This document shows, one piece after another, positions 8,582-17,238 of a stretch of 64,000 nt of DNA. The translations under genes and the position numbers were made by a program. The first letter of the stretch is position 1, and each line of letters opens with the position of its first letter. This DNA is from Microlunatus sp. Gsoil 973 (GTDB lineage: Bacteria > Actinomycetota > Actinomycetes > Propionibacteriales > Propionibacteriaceae): assembly GCF_009707365.1 (NCBI RefSeq), contig NZ_CP046122.1, forward strand, positions 1,488,001 through 1,552,000, given 5' to 3'. A model generated the notes under the pieces. It was not told the origin of the DNA and did no database searches. It saw only the letters and a program-made list of their open reading frames with translations.

Positions 8582-9441
8582 AGTTCGTGCATGAAGTCCT
8601 CGAAGGCGACCCGGTCGTCCGTGGTGTCGCCATGCGGTCCGGCGAACCAAGCCGTGTACTGGTTGATCTCGTCGAGACGCCATTCCAGGTCGAACAACTC
8701 GAGCATCAGCCGGTCGCCGCATTCGATGGTCCGCAAGTCACGTTCGGCCGGAGCGAGCTTCAATGACTCCCAGTCGACAAGCACCGTCCCCGATGCGGTG
8801 ATCATCTGGTTCTGCATGCCCGGTTCGCCGTGAGTTGCCACCCACGGACGGGTTCGCGCCACCTGGGCGAGCTCGAAGTATCGGTCGGTCCAGCGGCCGA
8901 TGTCGTCCCGCGCGGCGACGACAGCTGCCCTGCTCCTTTCGCCGTACGGACCTTGCGCCCACCGATGCCGTACCCACTCCGCCAGCCGCTCTGGCAGATC
9001 GGGCCCGACAACGGGTTGCCACGGGGGAAGTTCGACACCGAGCGCGATCAGATCAACCGCATGTAGTTGCCGAAGCATCGCCGCAGTTGTCCCTGTATCG
9101 ATCACAGCGACCGGAGTCCCGTCCAACCACGGGGTGACGCTGACTGCCCCGCCCTCCAGCGGGACAGCGAAGGGCTCGATCGGGGCTGCGACAAAGGTCA
9201 GCCCTGTCCTGGCCAATGCGGCAGCACCCGCATAGGCGGCGCGCAAGGTCTCCACTGTGTGGCGTTCACCCAGACCGTCCAGTGTGACGAAATACCGAGC
9301 GCTGCCGCGGACGTCGGCCCGCCAGTGATGGGCGCCGAACCCGACGGATAGATGGGTCAGCTCGTCCACGGATGCGTCCCACGACCGTTGAACGAGCCGG
9401 AGGAATTCGGCGATATCCAGATCGGCCGGCGGTTCGTTCAC
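8572..9441 (-). CDS. APH-family phosphotransferase, APH(9)-like
   Basis: This 289-residue kinase-like protein is closest in style to spectinomycin phosphotransferase APH(9) and unassigned actinobacterial relatives. The catalytic loop is VATHGEPGMQNQM, with Glu206 where APH(9) has Asp, and Asn211. The metal-binding segment TVLVDWESLKLAPAERDL has Asp223. The HGE form is one I associate with this actinobacterial subgroup, so it need not mean loss of activity. Actual spectinomycin resistance is not implied; the natural substrate is unknown. Confidence 0.8.
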   Translation of the reverse strand: MNEPPADLDIAEFLRLVQRSWDASVDELTHLSVGFGAHHWRADVRGSARYFVTLDGLGERHTVETLRAAYAGAAALARTGLTFVAAPIEPFAVPLEGGAVSVTPWLDGTPVAVIDTGTTAAMLRQLHAVDLIALGVELPPWQPVVGPDLPERLAEWVRHRWAQGPYGERSRAAVVAARDDIGRWTDRYFELAQVARTRPWVATHGEPGMQNQMITASGTVLVDWESLKLAPAERDLRTIECGDRLMLELFDLEWRLDEINQYTAWFAGPHGDTTDDRVAFEDFMHELTR

Positions 9442-9525
9442 ACTCGGGACCTTACTGAACGGACCGGCCGCCGACGCCCAGACCGATCGCCGCAGAACTC
9501 TGGTCGGGCCACGACAACACAGGCA

Positions 9526-10818
9526 TTACGCGTAATAGCGAAGCCACAGGTACGGAATGCTGATGGCGATGGTCACGGCGGTGACGACGATGCCGTACTT
9601 GGTGAACGTCCAGAACGTGATGTCGATGTCGTTGCGTTTGGCAATGCCGATGGTCACGACGTTGGCACTGGCGCCGATCGCTGTTGCGTTGCCCCCCAGG
9701 TCTGCGCCGAGTGCGAGGGCCCACCACAACGGCTTGGCGCCGTCTCCGCCTTCCTTCACCAGGTCCAGTGTCAGCGGCGCCATCGTCGTCACGTACGGGA
9801 TGTTGTCGACGATGCCGGACAGCACCGCCGATCCGGCGACCAGGGCAATCGCCCCGAGGGCGTAGTGCCCTTCGATGGCGTTGGTAGCGGCTCGCCCCAC
9901 GGCCTCGATGATTCCGAGGTTGACCAGTGATCCAACCATGATGAAGAGACCGGCGAAGAAGACGAGGGTCTCCCATTCCACGTCACCGAAGGTTTTCTCC
10001 GGTCCCAAACGGGTCAGCAGGATGAGTAGCCCCGCGCCGAGCATCGCCACGACAGACACATCGAGGTGGGTGACGGAGTGGAGCACGAATGCTGCGAGCA
10101 CCAAAACGACCACCACCAGCGATTTGATCAACAGACCACGGTCGCGCAACGCTTCCCGTTCGTTGAGGGCCATCACTCGAGCTGCCTTCTGCTCGTCATG
10201 GACGAAGGCTTTGCGGAACATGAAACGACACATCACGATCAACACGGCGATGAGCACGACCACGATGGGCGCCATGTTGATCAGGAAGTCGTTGAAAGAA
10301 AGGTTTCCGCGACTGGGGCTGGCGATGATGATGTTGGGAGGGTCACCGATCAATGTTGCCGCACCGCCGATATTGCTGGCCATGACCTCCGCGATGAGGT
10401 ACGGGATCGGCGGAACGCCGAGCCGCTGACAGACCAGAATGGTCACCGGAACGATCAGCAGAACGGTGGTGACGTTGTCCAAGAAGGCGGACAGGACCGC
10501 GGTGATCACGATCATCATGACCATGATCGTGAATGGTTTCGCCCGCGCCTTCTTGGCGGCCCAGATCGCCAGGAACTCGAAGACCCCGGTCGGTCGCAGA
10601 ATTCCGACGATGATCATCATGCCGAGCAGCAGGAAGACCACGTTCCAGTCGATTCCGGTCTCCTCGGAGAAGAACGCGCGCTGACCGTCGGTTGCGCCGA
10701 TCAGGACCATCGCCGCGGCCCCGGCGCTGGACACCATGACCCGGGGAAGCTTCTCGGTGGCGATGAAGACGTACACACCGACGAACACCACCAGCGCCGC
10801 AATGACCTGCACCGTCAC
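9526..10818 (-). CDS. ArsB/NhaD-type ion transporter
   Basis: This 430-residue integral membrane protein has about 11-12 hydrophobic helices and belongs to the ArsB/NhaD (SLC13-related) ion transporter superfamily. Family landmarks are VLSAFLDNVTTVLLIVPVT in the first half and SNIGGAATLIGDPPNIIIAS after it, with the mirrored LSGIVDNIPYVTTMAPL and LGADLGGNATAIGASANVV in the second half. It probably exchanges sodium and protons or moves an anion such as arsenite. The ATG overlaps the end of the upstream CBS gene by four bases, implying coupled translation. Confidence 0.88.
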   Translation of the reverse strand: MTVQVIAALVVFVGVYVFIATEKLPRVMVSSAGAAAMVLIGATDGQRAFFSEETGIDWNVVFLLLGMMIIVGILRPTGVFEFLAIWAAKKARAKPFTIMVMMIVITAVLSAFLDNVTTVLLIVPVTILVCQRLGVPPIPYLIAEVMASNIGGAATLIGDPPNIIIASPSRGNLSFNDFLINMAPIVVVLIAVLIVMCRFMFRKAFVHDEQKAARVMALNEREALRDRGLLIKSLVVVVLVLAAFVLHSVTHLDVSVVAMLGAGLLILLTRLGPEKTFGDVEWETLVFFAGLFIMVGSLVNLGIIEAVGRAATNAIEGHYALGAIALVAGSAVLSGIVDNIPYVTTMAPLTLDLVKEGGDGAKPLWWALALGADLGGNATAIGASANVVTIGIAKRNDIDITFWTFTKYGIVVTAVTIAISIPYLWLRYYA

Positions 10819-11306
10819 CAGGCACCGCCAGCGGGATCGGACTGTGTCGGACCGGCGCTCAGCACCGCTTCCAGAACGGTCGACAGCGTCACGAACCGTT
10901 CGTCGGCCTCTTCGCTTCCTGCCACGAAAGCCACCGCGCAGCCGGCCGCTACCAGGACGGCGGCGATCTCCACCATCGTGGCGTCGGCATCCACCTCCGG
11001 GACGTCCCTCAGCCGCACCGTCCGGTCCGCGATCACTTCGGCCAACGTCTTCTCACGCAACGGCGCGACCATCTCAGCGATCGCTTGTTCATCCAACGTC
11101 GCTGCCAATGAGGGATCATTCAGCAGGTACTCCGGCAGCGCCAGGCGTACCACGTCAAGGGCGGTGATCACGCCCATCGGGATGTTGCCGTCGCTGACCA
11201 CCACACCGGTCTTGCCACTGTCGGCAATCACCCGACTGGCGGCAGCGACGGAAAGCCGGCGATCGACCATAGGGATGGCGACTCGGATGTCGGTGGCACG
11301 CATCAT
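10815..11306 (-). CDS. Two-CBS-domain protein
   Basis: This 163-residue protein has a tandem CBS pair: residues about 1-60 (TDIRVAIPMVDRRLSVAAASRVIADSG, then MGVITALDVVRLAL) and about 85-150. CBS pairs bind adenosine nucleotides and act as regulatory modules. Its stop overlaps the start of the ion transporter gene by four bases, so it likely works as a separate regulatory subunit for that transporter, a role that CBS domains often play in fused form. Two start methionines are adjacent (11306 and 11303). Confidence 0.85.
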   Translation of the reverse strand: MMRATDIRVAIPMVDRRLSVAAASRVIADSGKTGVVVSDGNIPMGVITALDVVRLALPEYLLNDPSLAATLDEQAIAEMVAPLREKTLAEVIADRTVRLRDVPEVDADATMVEIAAVLVAAGCAVAFVAGSEEADERFVTLSTVLEAVLSAGPTQSDPAGGAW

Positions 11307-11389
11307 CGGTCCTTACTGGGCAGAAGAATCGTCTCGCCGACCAGTCTTCCCGGCACACCGAGCGGCACAGTACTACATCAGATCACACG

Positions 11390-12292
11390 CTATGGCATCT
11401 CTTGCCCCGCAACCGCGTCGGCGGCGATCAGGGTCTGCCGGCCAAGCGGTTGAAGATCGATCTTGGTGCAGTGCAGCCCGCTGACTACCCGCTCGATGAC
11501 TCCCCACTCCCAGATGGCTTTGGCGTTGAGGCCCGTGCGTTGGGCGAGCCTCCAGGACCGCTCTCGAGGGTCGCCCTGGAGGAGTTCGACAGGGTCGCCC
11601 CGCATGATCGTCCCGAGGTCGCACTCGGGTTCTGCCAGCAGTCCATCCGGGTCCACCAGCTTGAATTCGTGTCCCGCCTGGAGCGCGTTGAGCTGATGCA
11701 CGTCACCGTGCACCAAGACGGCCTGCTCGTCGTCGTGCGCCGCCGCGCGCCGGCGAGCGCAGGACAGCGCATGATCAACCGCCTGCTCCGAGCACGGGTG
11801 ATTGAGGTCCTCCCACGTCAGCGTGGCAAAGGCAGCCAGTTGCCGAGCTCGGTCGGCACCGGTCGGAAGTCCGCAGCCCGGTGCCGGGCGCCACAATTTG
11901 GCCGCGGTGTCGCTCAGGATGTCGTGACGCCTCACGATCGGGAGGCCAAGTTCGAACAGTGGCGGACCCAGCCGTTCGAGCAGGAGCGCGCTCAATTCGA
12001 CGTCGGCGCGGATCAGGCTCACGCAGCCCCGGCCGTCGGCGAGACGCAGCGCGGTGATCTCGTGCCTCGCCTTGCGGTCGCTCAACGGTACGAGGACTTT
12101 CAGCACCGTCGGCTGTCCTGCGCGTGTCGTGGCCTCAGCAACGTAGGCCGCGGTGGCGTTGTCGAACGGGCGGCCGACGCTGATGTCCCACTGTCGTTCG
12201 AGCTGGTTCACCAGCGCCGGAAGATCGTCAAGCCATCGTTCGGCACCGGCGGCGACGGCGTGATTTCGGAGGACCTCCGAGATGCTGATCAA
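11390..12292 (-). CDS. APH(6)/streptomycin-kinase-like phosphotransferase
   Basis: This 300-residue protein matches the APH_6_hur family (aminoglycoside 6-phosphotransferase and hydroxyurea phosphotransferase). It shows AGQPTVLKVLVPLSDRK in the N-lobe with a lysine for ATP, the ERLGP motif, the catalytic HGDVHQLNAL (Asp197, Asn202) and the metal-binding KLVDPDGLLAEPECDLG (Asp214, Asp216). All key residues are present, so an active kinase is likely. Self-resistance or detoxification is possible but not demonstrated. Downstream lies the CBS-transporter pair, with no sign of co-function. Confidence 0.88.
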   Translation of the reverse strand: MISISEVLRNHAVAAGAERWLDDLPALVNQLERQWDISVGRPFDNATAAYVAEATTRAGQPTVLKVLVPLSDRKARHEITALRLADGRGCVSLIRADVELSALLLERLGPPLFELGLPIVRRHDILSDTAAKLWRPAPGCGLPTGADRARQLAAFATLTWEDLNHPCSEQAVDHALSCARRRAAAHDDEQAVLVHGDVHQLNALQAGHEFKLVDPDGLLAEPECDLGTIMRGDPVELLQGDPRERSWRLAQRTGLNAKAIWEWGVIERVVSGLHCTKIDLQPLGRQTLIAADAVAGQEMP

Positions 12293-12548
12293 CTGACGCG
12301 CCCTTCAGATCGTCAGGGGCATGGACGACCACAGTTTCACGCCCCCTGCCTACCAGCCAACAGACATTTTCCGAAGATCACTCATGACATTCCGGCGGGA
12401 ACCTGTGACCATGGAAGATCGCGGTGATCTCGACGAGATCGATTCCGGCCGAGAGGCGCATCGGCGAGACCGGCGCAGCGTCGAGGCCCCCGAAGGGCAC
12501 AGCTGAAACTCTGTCGACCGCACCATGGCTCCGGCCCATACTGATCGA

Positions 12549-12959
12549 ATGCAACTGCAGCTCAGCATGGTTGTGCTCGAGGTTTGCGATCTTGAGGCAT
12601 CCATTCGGTTCTATCGTGCGCTCGGTCTCGACATCCCCGAGGCACCGCCCGAACGGCCCGTGGTCGTGCATCGGATGCCCAGCGGGGTGAGTCTGTTGCT
12701 CACGACGAGCTTCGCCTCGGTGTACGACCCGAACTTCTCGCGGCCGTCCGGTGGTTACCAACAATTGCTGGAGTTCTATGTCGGTGAGGACTCGGCGGTC
12801 GACTCGAAATGGGCCGACCTCACCGGATCCGGGTACCACGGGCGGATGGCTCCGACCAAGACCGTCGGCCCGTACGCCGCGATGGTCGACGACCCGGACG
12901 GCAACGTTGTTCTGCTCACGTCGGATGCTGCGGCATCGCCCGAAGAGCAACCATCGTGA
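12549..12959 (+). CDS. VOC/glyoxalase-family protein
   Basis: A 136-residue VOC protein. It begins MQLQLSMVVLEVCDLEASIRFYRALGL, the classic first VOC module, and ends with PYAAMVDDPDGNVVLLTSD, the last strands that carry a metal ligand in glyoxalase I-like enzymes. The ATG at 12549 is preferred over 12525 because the domain begins there. The substrate is unknown; such proteins act as lyases, dioxygenases or binding proteins against toxic compounds. Confidence 0.85.
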   Translation: MQLQLSMVVLEVCDLEASIRFYRALGLDIPEAPPERPVVVHRMPSGVSLLLTTSFASVYDPNFSRPSGGYQQLLEFYVGEDSAVDSKWADLTGSGYHGRMAPTKTVGPYAAMVDDPDGNVVLLTSDAAASPEEQPS

Positions 12960-13062
12960 CCGCCGGCCGAATCGTCGGCGCGCGATTTCTGATTGCCGTA
13001 GCAGCGCTTCGGTCACCCGCCGGTCAGGCAGTCAACACGGCGGCCATGCGTGGATGTCCGCG

Positions 13063-13656
13063 ATGACGCTGCGTGTCCAGATAGCCGTCTTCGACGGTTT
13101 CGACGAGATCGATGTGTTCGGGCCGTACGAGATCCTCTCCGTACCTGGAATCCAGGTCGAGCTCGCGAGTCTCGAATCGACGGCGCCGATCCGGTCCATG
13201 CGTGGGATCGTCATCGAACCCCAAACCACGCTCACTGCCTGCGACGGCATCATCGTTCCTGGTGGAGGTTGGGGCAACCGCGCCGACGCCGGTGCCTGGG
13301 GCGAGGTGCAACGCGGTGACCTACCCGAGCGGATCACCGAACTCGCGCCGGACCTGCCGTGGCTGGCCTCGGTGTGCAGTGGAGGGATGATCCTCGCGTC
13401 GGCCGGCCTCCTGGCCGACAGGCCGGCGACAACCAACCCCGGCTGTTTCGACGACTTTCGTCCGCTGGTCGGCGAAGTGATCAAGGAACGCGTCGTCGAC
13501 GACGGCGATCGGCTGACCGCGGGTGCATTGTTCTGCGGCAACGACCTCGGTCTGTGGATCATCGAACGCGAACTCGGAACGCCGGCGGCTGACCACGCCG
13601 CGGCATCGAAGGCGTACGCACGCCAGGATCGCGTCTGGCGATCGGGCGCCCGATAG
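13063..13656 (+). CDS. DJ-1/PfpI-family protein
   Basis: This 197-residue protein has the DJ-1/PfpI (class I glutamine amidotransferase-like) fold. It starts VQIAVFDGFDEIDVFGPYEI, includes CDGIIVPGGGW and the nucleophile elbow WLASVCSGGMILASAGLL, with Cys105 as reactive cysteine. Members act as chaperones, glyoxalases, isonitrile hydratases or the sensing half of AraC regulators; no DNA-binding domain follows here, so it is a free-standing enzyme. An ATG nine bases earlier (13054) is an alternative start. Confidence 0.87.
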   Translation: MTLRVQIAVFDGFDEIDVFGPYEILSVPGIQVELASLESTAPIRSMRGIVIEPQTTLTACDGIIVPGGGWGNRADAGAWGEVQRGDLPERITELAPDLPWLASVCSGGMILASAGLLADRPATTNPGCFDDFRPLVGEVIKERVVDDGDRLTAGALFCGNDLGLWIIERELGTPAADHAAASKAYARQDRVWRSGAR

Positions 13657-13741
13657 TCCTTGGCGTACGGGAAAATACTCTGCCTGGAGGTCGCCGACGT
13701 GCGCCATCCAGAGGGTCAGGCTTGGAGCGACCTGTCGGCCG

Positions 13742-14188
13742 TCATTGAGTACCGGGGGATGGGTGCGAACCATCGTCTCCGCTTCGTTGAGTGGCGCTCT
13801 CCATGTGAGCTACCCCGGTGGGTTCCGCGCTACGGCTTACGGCTCGCCGGGCGGCGGATTGACAAGGAATCCCCCTGTGACCGTTGCACGAGTCACCAGG
13901 TTGGAAACCAGAGGCCTTGCGTTCGGCCGGCGTGGCGCCAAAGGCATCCTTGCTGTGTCCCCAGTTCTGTGGCGGTGCGTTGCCCGGACCTGGGAAGCCC
14001 ATACCGTCTCCGTCCTCGAGACCGGAGTAGGCACAAATCGAGTTGGCGTGGGCGGCTCCCAAGCCGCCTGCGCCCGGAGGCTGGCCGTTGCCGTTGATCT
14101 CCCCCGCGTGGGCGCTGGTGATCGCCCCTCCGAGCAGCGCCGCTGTGGCAAATGCCGTGGCGACGCCGGTCCTCAATGTGAATCGCAT
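13742..14188 (-). CDS. Small secreted protein of unknown function
   Basis: A protein of about 148 residues with a clear signal peptide: MRFTLRTG, then a hydrophobic run, ending in AHA near residue 28. The mature part is rich in Gly, Pro and Asn and contains SICAYSGLEDGD and PPQNWGH followed by DSCNGHRG, a pattern I associate with short exported actinobacterial proteins of unknown function that have two conserved cysteines. The last 40 residues after CNGHRG look atypical and may be extra read-through. A GGGGGAG site precedes the ATG at 14188. Confidence 0.65.
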   Translation of the reverse strand: MRFTLRTGVATAFATAALLGGAITSAHAGEINGNGQPPGAGGLGAAHANSICAYSGLEDGDGMGFPGPGNAPPQNWGHSKDAFGATPAERKASGFQPGDSCNGHRGIPCQSAARRAVSRSAEPTGVAHMESATQRSGDDGSHPSPGTQ

Positions 14189-14332
14189 AGTCTCCCCCAT
14201 GCTGCGCCGGATGGTGACCAGGACTGTAGTCCTGGCTGCAGGGCGCCGGGCTGGATGCGAATCATTCCCGATGGATACCTGCCGCCGGGCACCTTGTTAC
14301 CCGGAGTGGGCCTTACCAGTAGGGTCTGCAGG

Positions 14333-15340
14333 GTGAAGGTTCTGGTCACCGGTGGCGCCGGCTACATCGGATCCACGACCGCGCGTGCCCTGGAAGCCGC
14401 CGGACACGTACCGGTGATCTTGGACTCGTTGCTGACCGGGCCACGCGTGTTTGTCGGCGACCGCATCTTCTATCAGGGGGACATCGCCGATCGCACCCTC
14501 GTCGGTCGGATCTTCGAGGAACATCCTGAAATCGCAGCCACGATTCACATGGCTGCCCGAATCGTAGTTCCCGAGTCGGTCGCCGAACCGGTCGCCTACT
14601 ACCGAGACAACGTCGCCAAGTCCTTGACTCTGTTCGACCAGCTCGTCGAACTCGGAAGACCCGCAGTGCTGTTCTCCTCCTCGGCCAGTCTCTACGCGCC
14701 GCCCTCGGAGGGCTTCGAAGTCAGGGAGTGTGACCCGGTCGCGCCGACGTCGCCCTATGCCCGGACGAAGTTGATGATGGAACAGATCCTGCAGGACATC
14801 GTCGCAGCCACTCCGCTGCGGGCCATCATCCTGCGCTATTTCAACCCGATCGGCTCCGATCCGGACCTGACCACCGGGATCTATGCTCGCGAACCGAGCC
14901 ATGTCCTCGGCCAGCTCGTCATGGCGGCCCGCGGCCGGCTCCCTGCATTCACGATCACCGGCACCGATCTGCCGACCCCGGACGGAACAGGGATCCGCGA
15001 CTACGTCCACGTCTGGGACCTTGCCCAGGCACACGTCGCTGCTGTCGAGCAGTTCGACACCGTTTTGGACCGAGCCGGACGACCCAGCGTCATTGTCAAC
15101 ATCGGCCGCGGGGAAGGCATCACGGTACGCGAACTGATCTCTGTCTTCGAAGACGTCTACGGTGAGGCGGTGCCTAGTCGTGAGGCTCCACCCCGCCTCG
15201 GCGACGCTGTCGGTGCCTACGCCAATGTCGACCTGGCTCACCAACTGCTCGGATGGCAAAGCAAACTCTCGGTCGCCGACGGCATCTCCTCCGCGCTGAG
15301 GTGGGCCGACAAGCGCCGGATGGTCCTCGGCTACGAATGA
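14333..15340 (+). CDS. galE: UDP-glucose 4-epimerase-like NAD-dependent epimerase
   Basis: This 335-residue extended short-chain dehydrogenase/epimerase starts MKVLVTGGAGYIGS, the NAD-binding Rossmann motif at residues 6-14. The catalytic set is FSSSASLYAPP near 117 and PYARTK with Tyr142 and Lys146. The C-terminal LGW-containing tail (VDLAHQLLGWQSKL) is typical of GalE. It interconverts UDP-glucose and UDP-galactose or a related sugar nucleotide, supplying cell-envelope sugars. It starts with GTG. No galactose operon surrounds it, so it could act on another UDP-sugar. Confidence 0.88.
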   Translation: MKVLVTGGAGYIGSTTARALEAAGHVPVILDSLLTGPRVFVGDRIFYQGDIADRTLVGRIFEEHPEIAATIHMAARIVVPESVAEPVAYYRDNVAKSLTLFDQLVELGRPAVLFSSSASLYAPPSEGFEVRECDPVAPTSPYARTKLMMEQILQDIVAATPLRAIILRYFNPIGSDPDLTTGIYAREPSHVLGQLVMAARGRLPAFTITGTDLPTPDGTGIRDYVHVWDLAQAHVAAVEQFDTVLDRAGRPSVIVNIGRGEGITVRELISVFEDVYGEAVPSREAPPRLGDAVGAYANVDLAHQLLGWQSKLSVADGISSALRWADKRRMVLGYE

Positions 15341-15388
15341 CGCCGACCCGGAGACGGGTGCGCACAGCTCGTCGGCGGCTACGTCGGG

Positions 15389-16180
15389 TCAATCGAGCCG
15401 GTACACGGATCTGGCGGTCTGATACGTGATCTGATCAAGTTCATCGGCGGTGAAACCGAAGGTGCCAAGGGCTTCCAGCGACTCCGCCGGTGTGAAGATG
15501 GGGTAATCACTTCCCCACAGGACGCGATCTGTTCCGTGTCGCCGGCACAGCCAGGTGAGCTGGTCGGCGAACGGGCTGTCGGCAAACATGCACACTATCG
15601 CCGACAGTTCCAGGTAGACGTTCCGTGCGGCATTCGGGTATCGCGAAAGCACTGCGAACATGACGGCCTGGACAAACTTCGGGCCGAAGGTGTGTGCCAG
15701 CACCAGGTTCGTGCCCGGGCAGGTCATTGCGAGACCGATGAACTTCTCCGGTTGTCCTGGATCGGCGGCAGCAACCGTATCGAACAGGATCGGGAGTCCA
15801 TGATCACCGGCCCGTTCGGCGACCGACACAAGGGCCTCGGAGGCAACATCGAACTGCTGGGTGCTCGGGTGCAGTTTGAGTCCCGCTGCGCCTGCTTGGG
15901 CGATCCGATCGATCTCGGTGAGGGCCGCATCGCCGTCGTCCGGGTGGACCGAGCACAACGCGAACGCCTTCGGGTCACGTGCGGCGATCGAAAGGGCTGC
16001 GTCGTTCAGCCGCCGGGTCTCGTCAAGATCGCCTGGCGGCGCCATCGCCAGGACCGCGAATCGACTCACGGTCAGGTCGGCAGTCGCGGCCAGGTAGTCG
16101 GCGTGGCCGTGCGGCCGCCCGACCCACGATTCCTCTCCCGGCAACTGAAGATGAGCATGGGCATCGATGATGTCGCGCAC
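15389..16180 (-). CDS. Amidohydrolase (ACMSD-type TIM-barrel hydrolase)
   Basis: This 263-residue protein belongs to the amidohydrolase-2 family. It begins MRDIIDAHAHLQLPG, giving the metal-binding HxH, then has AGLKLHPSTQQF in mid-barrel, LVLAHTFGPKF with the next histidine, and VLWGSDYPIFTPAESLEAL with the conserved aspartate. These enzymes are zinc-dependent decarboxylases or hydrolases of aromatic acids and lactones. The substrate is not readable from context. Confidence 0.87.
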   Translation of the reverse strand: MRDIIDAHAHLQLPGEESWVGRPHGHADYLAATADLTVSRFAVLAMAPPGDLDETRRLNDAALSIAARDPKAFALCSVHPDDGDAALTEIDRIAQAGAAGLKLHPSTQQFDVASEALVSVAERAGDHGLPILFDTVAAADPGQPEKFIGLAMTCPGTNLVLAHTFGPKFVQAVMFAVLSRYPNAARNVYLELSAIVCMFADSPFADQLTWLCRRHGTDRVLWGSDYPIFTPAESLEALGTFGFTADELDQITYQTARSVYRLD

Positions 16181-16419
16181 CCGTCCAACCTATCCGGCGG
16201 CGAACGTCGACGGGCGGATTCGCCGTGCTGCGTGGACGTCCAAGAACCGCACCAGCGACAGCTTCCGGCGAAGCCTCGGGGGTAAACCGCTGCAGTACAA
16301 GCCGGTCCGGCGGATCGATCCGCGTATCGCCTGGGCCAACGGCGTGATCACCCGAGCCACGGAGACGCCCGCCATGTCCGGTAGCTGACATACGGCTGCG
16401 GTGGCGTGTTCGGCTGGAT

Positions 16420-17118
16420 CTAGATTGTTCGTGTCAACTGGTCGAGCAAGTCGCGTAGCGATGCGGCCACTCGCGCCGGTTCGGTCAGCATCCCCAGATG
16501 GTGGCTGATCTGCTCCCGAACCCGCCAGCCACGTTCCCGAGCCGTCGCAGCCTGGTCCTGGTATGCCTCGCTCAGTTGCAGGTAGGCGACTGGCGCATCA
16601 GGCCACTGCGGAGCCGGCGCCTGGGCTTCCTCGAACATCGCCAGCGGCAGCCGTTGGCAATCGGCGACAAAGCGCTGCCGGACAGCCTGATCCGGTAGCA
16701 GTTCGGCCATGACCTCCTCGCTCCACCATTGCGGCCACGGCGGCAACCAGCCCCGGTCGTCTGCCATTCCTCTCAGCTGCCCGGCCAGATCAGGCGGCGC
16801 AGTCTCCATCCAGGATCGACCGGGTGTAGGCAGTCCGGCATCAACGAAGACGTAGCCGCGGACTCTGCCGATGATCATCCCCGCCGCAGGCAGCAGCGGT
16901 CCGGCTCCGCTGTGACCGACGAGGACGGCCGGTTGATCGGCGGCACCGCAAGCTATCACCTCGGCCTGTTTGCCGCTGTACGGCGGCCCCGCCGGGATCG
17001 TTCCGGTCAGATCGACAACGGCCGGGTCGAATCCGGTGCTGGACAGGTCGGCCGCAACCAGCTCCCACGTCGCAGAACCGACCAACGGACTGTGGACCAA
17101 TATGAGGCGAACAGCCAT
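16420..17118 (-). CDS. Alpha/beta hydrolase
   Basis: A 232-residue alpha/beta hydrolase. The oxyanion region LILVHSPLVGSATW lies at the start, the nucleophile elbow is VLVGHSGAGPLLPAAG with Ser70, and the terminal histidine lies in REQISHHLGMLTEP. The short lid and small size match esterase-like actinobacterial hydrolases. No partner gene is adjacent; the 239-bp gap upstream of the amidohydrolase end holds no convincing gene. Confidence 0.86.
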   Translation of the reverse strand: MAVRLILVHSPLVGSATWELVAADLSSTGFDPAVVDLTGTIPAGPPYSGKQAEVIACGAADQPAVLVGHSGAGPLLPAAGMIIGRVRGYVFVDAGLPTPGRSWMETAPPDLAGQLRGMADDRGWLPPWPQWWSEEVMAELLPDQAVRQRFVADCQRLPLAMFEEAQAPAPQWPDAPVAYLQLSEAYQDQAATARERGWRVREQISHHLGMLTEPARVAASLRDLLDQLTRTI

Positions 17119-17238
17119 GGTCTATTCGTAGCAGCTCCTAGCAGCCGACCTCGTGCCAGCTGACAGGCGGGGATCTGCTGCGCCCTGTGGTCGGGTTTGC
17201 AAGACTTCAGCTGTGCTGAACATTGACGAGACCCTCCG

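Noticed and set aside
10066-11484. 472-codon open frame opposite the ion transporter and CBS genes
   Set aside because: It is rich in His, Asp and Gln from mirrored membrane-helix codons; the opposite strand has perfect transporter motifs.
3061-12292. Aminoglycoside resistance island
   Set aside because: Several APH-like kinases are present, but none matches a named resistance enzyme closely enough by eye, and there is no integron or transposon around them.
15346-15359. ACCCG-GAGA-CGGGT hairpin after galE
   Set aside because: A five-base stem is too short to support on its own in GC-rich DNA.
16190-16375. 61-codon minus-strand frame between the amidohydrolase and alpha/beta hydrolase
   Set aside because: It contains PPRLRRKLSLV, faintly like an MpaB-type oxygenase, but it is too short and has no ribosome site, so no claim is made.
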